Translations under genes and position numbers: made by a program
Notes under the pieces: generated by a model
Databases searched by the model: none
What the model saw: the letters and a program-made list of their open reading frames with translations, nothing else
Told to the model about the DNA's origin: nothing
In this document: positions 54,223 to 64,000 of the stretch, piece after piece
How positions within the stretch are numbered: position 1 is the stretch's first letter
Layout of the letters: each line of letters begins with the position of its first letter
Origin: Syngnathus acus
Taxonomy: Eukaryota > Chordata > Actinopteri > Syngnathiformes > Syngnathidae
Direction of reading: 5' to 3'
Assembly: GCF_901709675.1 (NCBI RefSeq)
Contig: NC_051098.1
Location: forward strand, 981,500 to 1,045,499
DNA: 64,000 nucleotides

Positions 54223-54837
54223 TATATACTAGATCTGTGGAATAACGACGAGGCTGACGTCAGCCGCGCAGGCGCGGCGTTGTTGACAAAGGACGAGGAA
54301 TTTGATCGATGGATTTAATGATTTGGAGTGACAGATGGTTTGATAATATTGTTGTTTATATGATAGTTATTTGATCTATACTTTATATATCGTTATATGG
54401 GTCTGTGGAATATTTAGAATATTTAGACGTCAGCGCGGCGCATGCGGCATCGTTTCCATAAAGGACGATCGATGGATTTAATGAATTGGAGTGACACAGA
54501 TGGTTTTATAAACGTGTTATTTATGTAATAGTTATTTGATTAACTCTGAATGTTACGTCAGGCCCATTCTCAGCTCTTCGTTTGTGTTTATGTCACGTTA
54601 GCATACCTATCGTTTAGCCTGTTGTTGCTCGTTCATGTCTGTTCTTGGTGTTGGATTTTGTCGAATAAATTTCCCCCAAAATGCAACTTATACGACATAT
54701 ATGTTTTTTTTCACGTTATTGTGCATTTTATGGCTAATGCGACGTATATTCCGGAGCGACTTTTAGTCCGAAAAATACGGTAGTTGTTTTCATTATTACA
54801 TATTATTATGAGTATTAATTTGGATTAATTGTGAAAA

Positions 54838-55108
54838 TGGAAGGTGAATTTGATCGAGAGAAGGATTGGTTTAATCTGAAAGCACTACCATTGGCAGATA
54901 AGAGTGTGAGAGATCAACTGATTGCCACTGTTGCAATTCAAGTGGAAAACATTCCGCCAAAAGAGCGCGGTGAAAAACGAAAATAAATGACTGATTGGAT
55001 TAAGAACTTTCAAAGATCTGGACACTTTCCTACTGATGATCACAAAACTGATGTGTGGCATTGTTACAAAAAACTGAAGCTAAATTGGTTGTCAGATTGG
55101 AAGAATTG
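54838..55108 (+). other. Unassigned reading frame with one in-frame stop
   Basis: One frame reads MEGEFDREKDWFNLKALPLA for 49 codons to a TAA. It continues in the same frame at once with an ATG for about 40 codons (MTDWIKNFQRSGHFPTDD, ending SDWKN). The second part is Trp- and Lys-rich. I do not recognise it; it could be an exon of a decayed element or part of the retroviral remnant downstream. Confidence 0.35.
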
Positions 55109-55984
55109 ACTGCTGTTATGTGTTTGTGCGTGATGTCTGTGGAATTTTAATGTCAGTCTGTTGTCGTCCTATTATGTGTTTGTGCGCGCAGAGGATCCTC
55201 ATGAGTGGGTGTGTATATGAGTGTGTGTGAGTGAGATGTGTGGTCTATGGAAGAAATCAGTAATGGAGAATGTTCAGGAGGCTGTTGAGCGATAATAGGG
55301 AAATTGAGAAGTGGACAATGGTGTGTTTAAGTTGGTTAGAGACACTAAGATGAGCAAGGTGTGGCAGTAGAGAAAATAAGACGTGTGTGGCAGAAAGTGA
55401 CAAGAACAGTGGCTTGATAGGATGAGAATAAGAGACAACAAATGTTGTGTAGAAGACAGTGAAGGATGCCGAATGTGAACATGACGAAGGGCGCAACAGT
55501 AAAGTTGGCCTGCCCTTTGAGAGTGGGAAACTGATGAGTGTGCATGCACTCCTCCCGGGGCGTGTGGCCTGGTCTCTGCGCGTGGTCGTATGCTGTGCGC
55601 GCGCGGGTGGGGGCCGTCGGCATGATCGCTACAGGGGTGGCCAACCTGTGACGTATCGATGTTGCAATGCCGGGCCCTCTCTCGCTCGGGCGGGGTCGGG
55701 ATGTGCCCGCTTCGGGGGCCGTGTGTGATGGCGAGTGAGACTAAGACAGGATGATGGGAGAATGAATGATGACGAGCAAAGAATTCATACACGACATTGA
55801 CTATTGAAACCGCCGCCCAGAGAGATGAACGTTTAACTGCTTGCCAACAGGTCTGAAAGAAGCATGCTTGGACTAATCATTGCAATACTATGTGTAACTG
55901 TGGGCCTTGATTGATCGTGGGAAAATGCTGAATGATTTGAACATGAATTGAATTGAACATGAGACATAGATAACTGAAAGATAC
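55109..55984. other. No recognised gene
   Basis: GT-rich sequence and a GC-rich patch at 55540-55720. It could belong to the retroviral element, but no motif supports this. Confidence 0.4.
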
Positions 55985-55991
55985 ACTGAAT

Positions 55992-56459
55992 TTGAATTGG
56001 GTTCAAGCACTCCCTCTCGCATTGATGTGTGTGCATATATCTGTTAATGCCCGAACTGGGCACACCCATTTTGAGTTGCAGAAAGGTCGCTGCTTTCCTG
56101 GACCAATTTTGGCCCTTCTAGTTGCTGATCCGGATGGTGGTAAGCGCACACACGCACACATCTTAGAGCAATTGTCCAGTTTTATGTTTCCAGGTTTGCT
56201 GAGCACACTGCAGCGGACCCAAATGGGGCCGCCGAGATTCAAATCACCCCAACTATCTGGCTGAAAGTCCTGAAGAAAAGGGGACAGAGCCTCGGTGGAC
56301 TGGACCCTTTGCAGTGGTGGAGCACACATCGCATGCCGTCCGACTGGCCGGCAAAGGAGACTCGTGGTATCATCTATCCCAGTGTGCCCCTGTAAAGGAT
56401 TCCTGCAAAGATCCAGATCCGCCAGGTAGTCTACCCTGAGCCACTGAAGACAAAGACTG
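55992..56459 (+). pseudogene. Retroviral integrase C-terminal region, frameshifted
   Basis: One frame gives NWVQALPLALMC and a GHTHFELQKGR stretch, like the end of a retroviral integrase core. In other frames, WLKVLKK and then a RWTGPF motif followed by an AVRL and WYHLSQC stretch mark the C-terminal DNA-binding domain of gamma/epsilon-type integrases. At least two frame changes lie between these blocks, near 56150-56200 and 56285. The catalytic Asp residues lie upstream and were not found. The protein is non-functional. Confidence 0.7.
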
Positions 56460-56768
56460 CACAGCAGACGTTTTCAGGTTCCTTCCGGATGGAGCAGAGC
56501 TGCAAAGGGGGTAAGAACTGTGCTAACCCTCCACCAGTGGACGTGCCAAGCCCCCAACGGCTGAACTACTACGAGCAAGTGTTATCTCGGACTGATGTTA
56601 TTGATAACATGTTGGTCGCCTAAGGCAAAGGGACCGTGTGAGCCTTTTCCTGCATTATAGCATACCGCAGGTTTTTCACTCACACGCTCAAGTTGAATAG
56701 GAGAATTGAGGCGAGACCTCCTCCTCACGGCGGTTTCTTGCTGACAAGTTTTTGATCATGTATCACCT

Positions 56769-56978
56769 TTGCAACCCCCACCCTGTCCTCCCTCATTTAC
56801 TCTCTTAATGCTAGGTATTTATGCTCTTGCTCTCTTTATCATTTCTCCACTGATATGGCTCAAATTACGAACTCCCATCCAATCGGTACAAATTCCCGAC
56901 GCACATTCTAATGACACTTGGACGGACATCAATACTCTCATGCCTACAGCCGCCACTATTCCCCCAACCCTGGCGTGA
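56769..56978 (+). pseudogene. Short membrane-segment frame in the ERV env region
   Basis: A 69-codon frame with one strongly hydrophobic stretch (about residues 11-30) and a polar tail. By position between integrase and polypurine tract it is probably an env-derived scrap, but sequence alone does not prove this. No cleavage site, disulfide pattern or fusion-type region is visible. Confidence 0.35.
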
Positions 56979-57186
56979 GCACGTGTATCATCTGTGTTCG
57001 TTTTACATGATTAATGGATGTTGTTGTATTCCTTCATTCCGCTCTTTGTGACACGGACTGATTACTATTGTAATTGAGAGCCATGAGTTAGATTGACCGG
57101 CCACTTATCAGATGTTCCAATATTCCCATGTTCATGACACACTTTGTTAGTTTGTCCTTGTTTTTTGGTTGACCTCTGTCGAGGTC

Positions 57187-57317
57187 AAAAGGGGGACTGA
57201 AGAGGGAGCAACAGCAATGTCTAAATATTCTATATTAATTCTATATTAATTTATACAAACATAGTTGCTCCATCAGAGCACAGACATGGCACACACACCT
57301 TGGTAACTTTCGCATTA
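57187..57317 (+). other. Polypurine tract and start of 3' LTR
   Basis: AAAAGGGGGAC is followed at once by TGAAGAGGGAGC, the usual arrangement of plus-strand primer and LTR 5' end. An AT-rich duplication (TCTATATTAAT twice) follows before the LINE tail begins. Confidence 0.7.
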
Positions 57318-60300
57318 CACATAAGACTTAGACTTAGACAAACTTTATTGTCATTTTGTCAACACTGGGTGTACACAAAACGAAATTTCGTTGCATACGG
57401 CTTTCAAAAATGTAGTAATATTGCGGCTGGTTAAAAAGTGACATTCTATATAAAAATATGAAATAAGATAAGTATAAAGTACAAAGTGCAGCAGTGATAA
57501 AGTATGTAAACAGTGCAGGAGACAAAAACAGTTTTTACAAGTGTGCAGAGGAATGCTAAGTTTGAATGTTCAACAGTCTGACGACAGCAGGGAAAAAACT
57601 ATTGCAGAACCTGGTGGACCTGCAGCGGATGCTGCGAAACCTCTTCCCAGAGGGCAGCAGGGAGAACAGTCCATGGTGGGGTGTGATGGGTCACTGATAA
57701 TATTACGGGCTCGGGACACGCAGCGCTGGGATGACAAGTCCTGAATGGAGGGAAGAGGAGCCCCGATGATCCTCTCTGCTGTCCTCACCACTCTCCTCAG
57801 GTTCTTCCAATCGGAGGCGCTGCAACCTCCACACCACACCGAGAGACAGCTTGTCAGAATGCTCTCTATGGTGCTTCGGTAGAACGTCCTCATGATGGGT
57901 GGGGGCAGGTGGGCTCTCCTCATCCTCCGCAGGAAGTACAAGCGCTTCTGTGCCCTCTTGACCAGTGTTGTGGTGTTCACAGTCCAGGTGAGGTCGTCTG
58001 TGATGTGGACTCCCAGGAATTTAGTGCTGCTGACCACCTCCACAGCTGAGCTGTTGATGATCAGTGGAGCGTGGTGAGGCTGGTTCTTCCTGAAGTCGAC
58101 GATGATCTCCTTCGTCTTCTCCACATTCAGGATCAGGCTATTTTCTCTGCACCAGCCCACCAACTGCTCCACCTCCTCTCTGTAGTCCAGGTCGTTGTTG
58201 TCCTTGATGAGGCCCACCACCGTTGTGTCGTCTGCAAACGTCACGATGTGATTGGTGGTGAACCTGGGGGCGCAGTCGTGTGTCATCAGGGTGAACAGCA
58301 GGGGGCTCAGGACGCAGCCCTGAGGGGAGCCTGTGCTGAGGGTGATGACATCTGAGGTGTTCTGTCCGACCCGGACTGACTGAGGTCTGTTGGTGAGGAA
58401 GTCTAGCAGCCAGTTTCGAAGGGGGGTGCTGAAGCCCAGGTGTTCCAGTTTTTCCACCAGATGTTGTGGAATGATGGTGTTAAACGCTGAGCTGAAGTCC
58501 AGGAACAGCAACCGCACGTGGGTGTTCCTCTCCTCCAGGTGAGCCAGGCTCAGGTGAAGAACGGAGGAGATGGCATCCTCAGTAGAGCGGTTCTGCCGGT
58601 AGGCAAACTGGAACGGATCGAATGTTGGGGGGAGTCTGGAGACGATGTGTTCTTTGAGCAGCCTTTCGAAGCACTTCATCATGATGGGAGTCAGTGCCAC
58701 AGGTCTGTAGTCATTCAATGAGGTGATTTGAGGTTTCTTCGGCACCGGAATGATGGAGGCAGCCTTGAAGCATACTGGCACTTTGGCTTGGTCCAGCGAG
58801 ATGTTAAAAATGTCTGTGATGACACCAGCCAGCTGGCCTGCACATTCCATGAACACCCGCCCAGGTATGTTGTCGGGGCCTGGGGCCTTACGTGGGTTGA
58901 CTCTTCTCAGAGTCTTCCACACGTCGGCTGAGTCAAGGCAGAGGGCCTCCTCTTCCTGGTGGGGAACAGTTTTAACTGCAGGAGTGCTGTTTAGTGCCTC
59001 AAAACGCCCAAAGAAGTTATTTAGACCATTTAGGAAGTCAGCATCAACCTCACCCACCGGGGGGGAGGGTAAGTTGTAGTCCGTGATCGCCCGTATGCCT
59101 TGCCACATACTCCTGGTGTTATTGGCGTCGTGGAAAAAATCCTGAATTTTTCGACTGTGGCTTCGCTTCGCTAGCCTGATGGCACGGTTCAAGTTGGCTC
59201 TCGCTGTCCTCGGTGCCTCCTTGTCGCCAGACTTGAAGGCTGAGTTCCGTGCTCGTAGCGTATGACGTACCTCCTCAGTCATCCAGGGTCGTTGGTTGGC
59301 TCGGGTGATGATGTTCTTAGTGGTGCTGACGTCCTCGGAGCATTTGTTGATGTAGGCTGACACAGTCATGGCGTACTCATCAATGTCGATCTGATTGTCA
59401 TATGTTGCTGCTGATTTGAACATGTCCCAGTCAGAGCACTCAAAGCAGTCCTGGAGTGCCTCCATGGCCCCCTCAGACCACACCCTCACCTGCTTCACTG
59501 TGGGTTTTGCTCTGATCAGCAGGGGCCTGTATGCAGGGATTAGCATAACAGATAGGTGGTCTGAAGAGCCGAGGTGGGGGCGGGGGGCTGCTCTGAATGC
59601 ATCCTTTATATTGGTGTAAACCAAGTCCAGAGTGTTCTCTCCCCGAGTTGGAAAATCCACGTGTTGGTAAAAATGAGGGAGAATAGTCTTCATGTTAGCC
59701 TGGTTGAAGTCCCCAGCAATGATGAAAACACCCTCTGTGTGCGTGGATTGCAGCTCACTGATTGTCCGATAGAGAACACTCATGGCCTCTTTAGTATTAG
59801 CGCTAGGAGGCACATACACAGCCGTGATGCTAACAACAGTAAACTCCCTGGGCAGGTAGAAGGGTCTGCAGTTAACAGTCAAAAGCTCGATGTCCGAAGA
59901 GCAGAAGCTGGCGACAGATCTAGCATTTTTGCACCAGTTGTTGTTGATGTAGACACACAGCCCACCTCCTCGGGATTTACCGCTTTGTTCGCTGTTTCTG
60001 TCGGCGCGGAATGTAGCGAGCCCCTCCAGGCTAACGGCGTTGTCCGGTATTGATGAGTTCAGCCATGTCTCCGTCAGGATGAGAGCGCAGCAGTTTCTAA
60101 CCTCCCTCTTTGAAGAGAGTTCCAGTTGTAGATGGTCCATTTTATTATCCAGTGAGCGGACGTTGGAGAGGAAGATGGATGGAAGCGGCGGTTTGTAGGG
60201 GTTAGCTTTAAGCTTAGCCGTTAGCCCACCTCGACAGCCGCGCTTTCGCCGCCGGTCACACCGCCTACGCTTACTCCTCCTCCGGCGTGTGCTGCCCGGC

Positions 60301-60590
60301 GAGCCCGCTGCATCGTGAGCTTCTGGGGCTAGCGCCCTAAGCACTCCGAGGCTACGTAAACAGACTAGGGTAGTTGTGGCTACGAGTCCGAAAACACTTG
60401 ATGACCGTACCTCCAGCAGGCGCTGGCGATCATACACTAATCTACTGGATGGATAAACTAAACTTTGTGTTGTTTGTAGTGACCTAGGCGACATATTTTG
60501 TGAAAATACTCGTCGGTTGTTGAGAGCTGTAGCGGCCGCGGCCAACTGGGGCGCCGCCATCTTGCTTGAACGCTGACAGGTGGGATAATG
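57318..60590 (-). mobile_element. Near full-length LINE, CR1/L2-Rex1 group
   Basis: The 3' end at the left has the tail (CTTAGA)n and the complement of GACAATAAAGTTTGTC. The 5' end at the right includes CAAGATGGCGGCGCCCC, a CpG-rich 5' leader of the kind seen in LINEs. Coding length and domain order suggest it is nearly complete. It inserted in the ERV 3' LTR. No target duplication could be identified. Confidence 0.88.
57570..60560 (-). CDS. LINE endonuclease-reverse transcriptase, 996 codons, nearly intact
   Basis: A single open frame. Basic N-terminus (RRRRSKRRRCDRRRKRGCRG). APE-type endonuclease at about residues 130-350: FLSNVRSLDNKMDHL, LTETWLNSSIPD, GGGLCVYINNNW, IIAGDFNQANMK, ENTLDLVYTNI, SSDHLSVML. 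RT at about 560-830: NPRKAPGPDNIPGR, FQFAYRQNRSTEDAI, FLDFSSAFNTIIPQHL, GSPQGCVLSPLLFTL, and catalytic FADDTTVVGLI near 775. FLGVHITDDLTW follows. Catalytic residues of both enzymes are present. One defect: near 57670 the frame slips, so the last ~35 residues differ from the expected tail (LFSLLPSGKRF, SFFPAVVRLLN in another frame). The start is the Met just inside the GC-rich leader. Confidence 0.9.
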   Translation of the reverse strand: MAAPQLAAAATALNNRRVFSQNMSPRSLQTTQSLVYPSSRLVYDRQRLLEVRSSSVFGLVATTTLVCLRSLGVLRALAPEAHDAAGSPGSTRRRRSKRRRCDRRRKRGCRGGLTAKLKANPYKPPLPSIFLSNVRSLDNKMDHLQLELSSKREVRNCCALILTETWLNSSIPDNAVSLEGLATFRADRNSEQSGKSRGGGLCVYINNNWCKNARSVASFCSSDIELLTVNCRPFYLPREFTVVSITAVYVPPSANTKEAMSVLYRTISELQSTHTEGVFIIAGDFNQANMKTILPHFYQHVDFPTRGENTLDLVYTNIKDAFRAAPRPHLGSSDHLSVMLIPAYRPLLIRAKPTVKQVRVWSEGAMEALQDCFECSDWDMFKSAATYDNQIDIDEYAMTVSAYINKCSEDVSTTKNIITRANQRPWMTEEVRHTLRARNSAFKSGDKEAPRTARANLNRAIRLAKRSHSRKIQDFFHDANNTRSMWQGIRAITDYNLPSPPVGEVDADFLNGLNNFFGRFEALNSTPAVKTVPHQEEEALCLDSADVWKTLRRVNPRKAPGPDNIPGRVFMECAGQLAGVITDIFNISLDQAKVPVCFKAASIIPVPKKPQITSLNDYRPVALTPIMMKCFERLLKEHIVSRLPPTFDPFQFAYRQNRSTEDAISSVLHLSLAHLEERNTHVRLLFLDFSSAFNTIIPQHLVEKLEHLGFSTPLRNWLLDFLTNRPQSVRVGQNTSDVITLSTGSPQGCVLSPLLFTLMTHDCAPRFTTNHIVTFADDTTVVGLIKDNNDLDYREEVEQLVGWCRENSLILNVEKTKEIIVDFRKNQPHHAPLIINSSAVEVVSSTKFLGVHITDDLTWTVNTTTLVKRAQKRLYFLRRMRRAHLPPPIMRTFYRSTIESILTSCLSVWCGGCSASDWKNLRRVVRTAERIIGAPLPSIQDLSSQRCVSRARNIISDPSHPTMDCSPCCPLGRGFAASAAGPPGSAIVFSLLSSDC

Positions 60591-60599
60591 CTACGCTGA

Positions 60600-61568
60600 T
60601 GATGGCAGCAGGATACGAACGGTGGCTGTCAAAATCATCCACATGCTTTCTTCTCATGACATACGAGGACATTTTCAATTAAACGAATGCACTTTACGGA
60701 GTGCTGCAGAACAAAGTAATGGACATTGAATACTGTCTTGCATGCATCTGCGACACCGATGAAGTTCTTGAGCGCATGAAACTGGAGTTTGACAGTTTCT
60801 ATGACCGATTTGAGAGGAAATGCAACGCACTTGGCCTGATAGAGAGTAGAAGCGAACTATCAGTCACAAATGAACAAAAACGATTGCTCTGTAATATTGT
60901 GGACAACATCGGATGTCAAATGAAGGCTAGATTTGACCATTTTGGTGAGCTGGCTTTCCTTGGTTTGGTGGACTGTACAAAATTCCGAGAAATATCCAAA
61001 CATTTTGATGACACGAAACTGCAGAGCCTGTCAAAATACGCCAAATGTTTTGACTTTGTGAACCTAAAGACGGATCTCGTTGGACTGTACGGCTCACAAG
61101 CGGTGAGAGACGAATGTAAATCTCCTGGACAACTTCTCAACTTTTTGGTCCAGAAGAAGCTCATTCAAACAGTTCCTGAGGCGACAAAGTTACTCCAGCT
61201 CGTGATCACTGTTCCAGCTACGACGTCGTCCGTGAAGCGCTCATTCTCAGCGCTGAAAAGGCTGAAAACAAAGTCGGTACTTCCCTGGCAGTGATCTCCA
61301 TTGAGATTGAGAGACTTTGAAATTAAAGGAAGATAAGGACAACTTTTACAAACAAGTTATTGATGCTTTTGTCCAGGAGCGGCCCATGGACTTTATATAT
61401 AAATAGAGAACGATCGAAAACAAGTTTTTGATTCCATGTGCTTTATTGAGTGTTTTTATGCGTGAAGACTGCTGATATGGGATTTTAATTAAAATAGTTC
61501 AAATTAAATAATTATATAATAATAATAATTTGTAATTATTAAATAATGAATAAGCTAGTTACTGTATA
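60600..61568 (+). mobile_element. hAT transposon 3' half, ZMYM1-like
   Basis: Transposase C-terminal half followed by non-coding end sequence (ACAAGTTTTTGATTCCATGT, AAGACTGCTGATATG). That end sequence is shared with the gutted copy at 27.8 and 29.98 kb. The 3' end is cut by the RTE LINE. Confidence 0.8.
60701..61402 (+). pseudogene. hAT transposase C-terminal half (ZMYM1-like), frameshifted near the end
   Basis: 197 codons open from MLQNKVMDIEYCLACICDTD, through the insertion/linker region (FYDRFERKCNALGLIESR), to the hAT dimerisation motif LVITVPATTSSVKRSFSALK. The motif normally has Glu before RSFS, and Lys is present here. A stop at 61292 follows, but the usual end (DKDNFYKQVIDAFVQERPMD) is readable in another frame up to 61402, so one frameshift lies at about 61280-61325. 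The N-terminal half with the first catalytic Asp residues is missing. ZMYM1 is a vertebrate protein related to this transposase group. Confidence 0.8.
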
Positions 61569-61595
61569 TCCATCCATCCATCCATCTTCTTCCGC

Positions 61596-63317
61596 TTATC
61601 CGGGGTCGGGTCGCGGGAGCAGCAGCTTCAGGAGGGACTCCCAGACTTCCCTCTCCCCAGCCACTTCATCTAGCTCATTCCGGGGGATCCCAAGGCGTTC
61701 CCAGGCCAGCCGAGAGACATAGTCTCTCCAGCGCGTCCTGGGTCGTCCCCGGGGTCTCCTACCGGTGGGACATGCCCGGAACACCTCCCCAGGGAGGCGT
61801 CCAGGAGGCATCCTGAAGAGATGCCCGAGCCACCTCATCTGGCTCCTCTCAACGTGGAGGAGCAGCGACTCTACTCCGAGTCTCTCCCGGATGACCGAAC
61901 TTCTCACCCTATCTCTAAGGGAGAGCCCGGACATCCTGCGGAGAAAACTCATTTCGGCCGCTTGTATCCGGGATCTCGTTCTTTCGGTCACGACCCATAG
62001 CTCGTGACCATAGGTGAGGGTAGGAGCGTAAATCGACCGGTAAATTGAGCGCTTTGCCTTTTGGCTCAGCTCTCTCTTTACCACGACGGACCGGTACAGA
62101 GTCCGCATTACTGCCGACGCTGCACCGATCCGCCTGTCGATCTCGCGCTCCATCCTCCCCTCACTCGTGAACAAGACCCCAAGATACTTAAACTCCTCCA
62201 CTTGGGGCAGGATCTCATCCCCGATCCGGAGAGGGCATTCCACCCTTTTCCGATCGAGGACCATGGACTCGGATTTGGAGGTGCTGACCCTCATCCCGAC
62301 CGCTTCACACTCGGCTGCGAACCGCTCCAGTGAGAGCTGGAGATCACGGCCTGAAGAAGCCAACAGCACCACGTCGTCTGCAAAAAGCAGAGACGCGATG
62401 CTGAGGTCCCCAAACCGGACACCCTCAACGCCTCGGCTGCGCCTAGAAATTTTGTCCATAAAAATTATGAACAGAATCGGTGACAAAGGGCAGCCTTGGC
62501 GGAGTCCAACCCTCACTGGGAACGAATCCGACTTACTGCCGGAAATGCGGACCAAACTCTGGCATCGGTGATACAGGGACCGAACCGCCCTTATCAGTTG
62601 GCTCGGTACCCCGTACTCCCGAAGCACCCCCCACAGAACCTCCCGAGGGACACGGTCGAACGCCTTCTCCAAGTCCACAAAACACATGTGGACTGGTTGG
62701 GCGAACTCCCATGCACCCTCGAGGATCCTGCTGAGGGTGAAGAGCTGGTCCACTGTTCCACGGCCAGGACGAAAGCCACATTGTTCCTCCTGAATCCGAG
62801 GTTCGACCTCCCGACGGACCCTCCTCTCCAGCACCCCTGAATAGACCTTACCAGGGAGGCTGAGGAGTGTAATTCCCCTGTAATTGGAACACACCCTCCG
62901 GTCCCCCTTCTTAAAGAGGGGAACCACGACCCCAGTCTGCCAATCCAGAGGCACTGTCCCCGATGTCCACGCGATGTTGTAGAGACATGTCAGCCATGAC
63001 AGCCCCACAACATCCAGAGCCCTTAAGAAATCCGGGCGGATCTCATCCACCCCCGGGGCCTTGCCACCGAGGAGTTTTTTAACTACCTCAGTGACTTTGA
63101 CCCCAGAGATTGGAGAGTCCGCCTCAGAGTCCCCAGGCCCTGCTTCCACAATGGAAGGCGTGTAGGTGGAATTGAGGAGATCTTCGAAGTATTCTCCCCA
63201 CCGACACATGACGTCCCGAGTCGAGGTCAGCAGCACCCATCTCCACTGTAAACAGTGTTGACGTTGCACTGCTTCCCCCTCCTGAGACGCCGGATGGTGG
63301 ACCAGAATTTCCTTCAA
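61596..63317 (-). pseudogene. RTE-clade reverse transcriptase, RT frame intact (573 codons)
   Basis: Covers the whole RT without stops. Motifs: FKKGDRRVCSNYRGITLLS, FRPGRGTVDQLFTLSRILEG, CFVDLEKAFDRVPREVLWG, GLRQGCPLSPILFIIF, and catalytic LLFADDVVLLAS near residue 310. EEFKYLGVLFTSEGRME and the C-terminal RTRWRDYVSRLAWERLGIP follow, ending near PRPDPG. It shows what copy 1 lost. Near 63237 one base is missing relative to copy 1 (GCAGCACCCATC versus GCAGCACGCCATC), uncoupling this frame from the endonuclease upstream. Confidence 0.88.
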
Positions 63318-64000
63318 GCCGTCCGAAAGTCATTCTCCATGGCCTCGCCAAACTCCTCCCACGCCCGGGTTTTTGCCTCAGCAACCGCCGAAGCCGTGTT
63401 CCGCTTGGCCATCCGGTACCTGTCAGCTGCCTCCGGAGTCCCGCAGGCCAAAACGGCCCGATAGGACTCCTTCTTCAGCTTGACGGCATCCCTTACCGCC
63501 GGTGTCCACCAGCAGGTTCGGGGATTGCCGCCACGACAGGCACCAATGACCTTACGGCCACAGCTCCGGTCGGCCGCCTCAACATTGGAGGCGCGGAACA
63601 AGGTCCACTCGGACTCAATGTCCACTCGGACTCAATGTCCCCCGCCTCCCCCGGGACGTGGGAAAAGCTCTGCCGGAGGTGGGAGTTGAAACTCTTCCTG
63701 ACAGGGGATTCCGCCAGACGTTCCCAGCAGACCCTCACAGAGCGTTTGGGTCTGCCAGGTCGGACCGGCATCTTCCCCCACCATCGGAGCCAACCCACCA
63801 CCAGGTGGTGATCAGTTGACAGCTCCGCCCCTCTCTTCGCCCGAGTGTCCAAAACATGCGGCCGCAAATCCGATGACACGACTACAAAGTCGATCATCGA
63901 ACTGCGGCCTAGGGTGTCTTGGTGCCAAGTGCACACATGGACACCCTTATGTTTGAACATGGTGTTCATTATAGAAAATCCGTGTCGAGCACAGAAGTCC
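63314..64000 (-). pseudogene. RTE-clade endonuclease C-terminal part and linker, partial
   Basis: From the window edge: [40 protein letters not shown], and the SDH-like [19 protein letters not shown], all in one frame. A 17-bp duplication near 63605-63640 (GTCCACTCGGACTCAAT twice) and a shift then lead into the linker KKESYRAVLACGTPEAADRY. The upstream catalytic part lies outside the window. Confidence 0.82.

Larger units (their letters stand above)
52473..54780. mobile_element. TA-type transposon 'CCGTATTTTCCGG' family, with nested insertions
   Basis: The left end CCGTATTTTCCGGACTATAA with GTCGC is mirrored by TTCCGGAGCGACTTTTAGTC and AAAAATACGG on the right. The right flank is TA; the left is not. 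Two internal segments repeat (GATGGATTTAATGA(T/A)TTGGA near 54310 and 54470). This end type is widespread in animals; I would place it near pogo/Tigger. No transposase. Confidence 0.75.
55985..57317 (+). mobile_element. Endogenous retrovirus remnant (gamma/epsilon-like), 3' part
   Basis: In order: the C-terminal part of integrase in shifted frames, a short env-region remainder, a polypurine tract and the first ~120 bp of a 3' LTR. The distance from integrase to the tract is only about 700 bp, so most of env is deleted. No upstream gag, protease or RT was recognised. The LTR is cut by the LINE that follows. Confidence 0.7.
61569..64000 (-). mobile_element. RTE/Rex3-like LINE (copy 2), cut by window edge
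   Basis: Same family and orientation as 11120-14489, about 95% or more alike by eye. It starts with the (ATCC)n tail complement at 61569 and continues past the end of the window within the endonuclease domain. Confidence 0.9.

Noticed and set aside
55459-55792. Frames on both strands through the GC-rich patch
   Set aside because: GC-rich low-complexity sequence opens frames on both strands, and the peptides show no domain.

Overview
The window is a dense transposable-element graveyard from a teleost fish genome, probably a percomorph. The evidence is the element families: fish-type Rex3/RTE, Rex1/L2-group and L2 LINEs, two tRNA-derived SINE families, hAT elements with BED or ZMYM1-like proteins, Tigger/pogo-like TA-flanked elements, a chromodomain Ty3/Gypsy element, and a YqaJ/THAP DNA transposon. 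I found no intact single-copy host gene, rRNA, tRNA gene or CRISPR array. Species cannot be settled from the sequence.

Layout. 0-2.2 kb: decayed LINE with a SINE inside. 2.6-3.7 kb: short retroposon with a 16-bp target duplication, a TA-flanked element and a SINE. 5.3-8.3 kb: a nest at least four levels deep (hAT-type MITE > TA element > second TA element and LTR pieces > SINE). 9.2-10.1 kb: small hAT element with a perfect 8-bp duplication. 11.1-14.5 kb: structurally full-length RTE/Rex3-like LINE with a 13-bp duplication. 14.5-17 kb: satellite-like repeats, including an array rich in ETS-type ACTTCCGG sites and a hairpin array. 18-21 kb: minisatellite, SINEs, TA-flanked element, and a SAP-domain gene remnant. 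21.1-26.5 kb: Rex1-like LINE broken by a solo LTR and a second LINE. 26.5-30.2 kb: ZMYM1-like hAT element split by an L2 LINE whose RT reading frame is open. 30.8-35.1 kb: hAT and Kolobok-like elements, the latter in the apparent intron of a decayed two-exon gene. 35.8-36.8 kb: second copy of the small hAT.

The most notable structure is at 36.8-46.5 kb: a decayed ISL2EU-type DNA transposon. It carries a YqaJ-family nuclease gene on the plus strand, converging on a THAP-finger DDE transposase gene on the minus strand, with similar inverted ends. A Ty3/Gypsy chromovirus, LINE fragments and a hAT MITE have inserted into it. The nuclease gene also contains a 22-base exact inverted copy of part of the transposase gene.

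46.8-54.8 kb: hAT and Tigger/pogo-like elements nested in one another, with several tandem arrays. 55-57.3 kb: 3' part of an endogenous retrovirus (integrase C-terminal region, polypurine tract, start of a 3' LTR). 57.3-60.6 kb: the best preserved autonomous element, a LINE with a 996-codon endonuclease-RT frame. 60.6-61.6 kb: a second ZMYM1-like hAT fragment. 61.6 kb to the end: a second RTE/Rex3-like LINE cut by the window edge.

No operon-like cooperation exists; functional pairings are within elements (nuclease plus transposase; endonuclease plus RT; gag-pol). Most coding regions carry frameshifts, stops or lost catalytic residues.
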